DNA of 64,000 bases from Lingula anatina (Eukaryota; Brachiopoda; Lingulata; Lingulida; Lingulidae), in the NCBI RefSeq assembly GCF_001039355.2, contig NW_019775746.1, positions 8,622-72,621 of the forward strand, in the 5' to 3' direction. The notes beneath the pieces were generated by a model. The model saw only the letters and a list, made by a program, of their open reading frames with translations, did not search any database and was not told the DNA's origin. The position numbers were made by a program, and so were the translations under genes. Shown here piece by piece: positions 63,891 to 64,000 of the stretch. Every line of letters begins with the position of its first letter. Position 1 is the first letter of the stretch.

Positions 63891-64000
63891 GTTGGTGTTA
63901 GGCTGCATTCATGGTTTGTTTTCACTCAACTTGGGTCAGCCGTCTTTGTGACTGATATCAGTGGGCTGCAGTAAATATTATGCCTTTTTTTTTTTAATCA

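Overview
The window is animal nuclear DNA. It is AT-rich, its genes are split by GT-AG introns of a few hundred to about 2,000 bases, and two genes are clear orthologues of conserved animal nuclear proteins: CTNNBL1 and ZC3H18. Old transposon pieces (Tc1-like, LINE reverse transcriptase, a tRNA-derived SINE, palindromic MITEs) and many TG, TA and TTA microsatellites fit a marine invertebrate, perhaps a mollusc or another lophotrochozoan. The sequence alone does not fix the phylum. Several sites show contig ends of two haplotypes laid end to end (single N bases at 3089, 10868, 21412 and 31132, and a 925-base gap at 16193-17117), so copy numbers must be read with care.

Region 1 (1-4165) holds no clear gene: a possible 3' UTR, one candidate minus-strand first exon, and duplicated non-coding blocks. 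Region 2 (about 4165-35930) is a tandem array of one gene family, here called copies A to E. Each complete copy has a conserved upstream block with a TATA box, then eight coding exons with the same phases. The protein is about 335-345 residues: a short N-terminal tail, one transmembrane anchor and a cysteine-bearing domain that reads as a bacterial-type family 3 solute-binding domain (SBP_bac_3, the fold shared with glutamate-receptor ligand cores) but with no ion-channel segments. Copy E lacks exon 1 and is probably the other haplotype of copy D. Copy A has lost its usual exon 2 acceptor, and copy D has a frameshifted C-terminus.

Region 3 (about 37300-41301, plus) is a seven-exon gene for a 729-residue membrane protein that I do not recognise. 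Region 4 (42242-45237, plus) is a five-exon gene for a small membrane-anchored Sel1-repeat protein. Region 5 (47421-55068, minus) is the complete 16-exon CTNNBL1 gene, a spliceosome-associated armadillo protein. Region 6 (55911 to the right edge, plus) is the 5' part of ZC3H18, a CCCH zinc-finger nuclear mRNA factor, running head-to-head with CTNNBL1.

The best candidate for something poorly described is the array in region 2: an animal, intron-bearing, cell-surface family of amino-acid-binding-type proteins, expanded in tandem and apparently still diverging in its second lobe.
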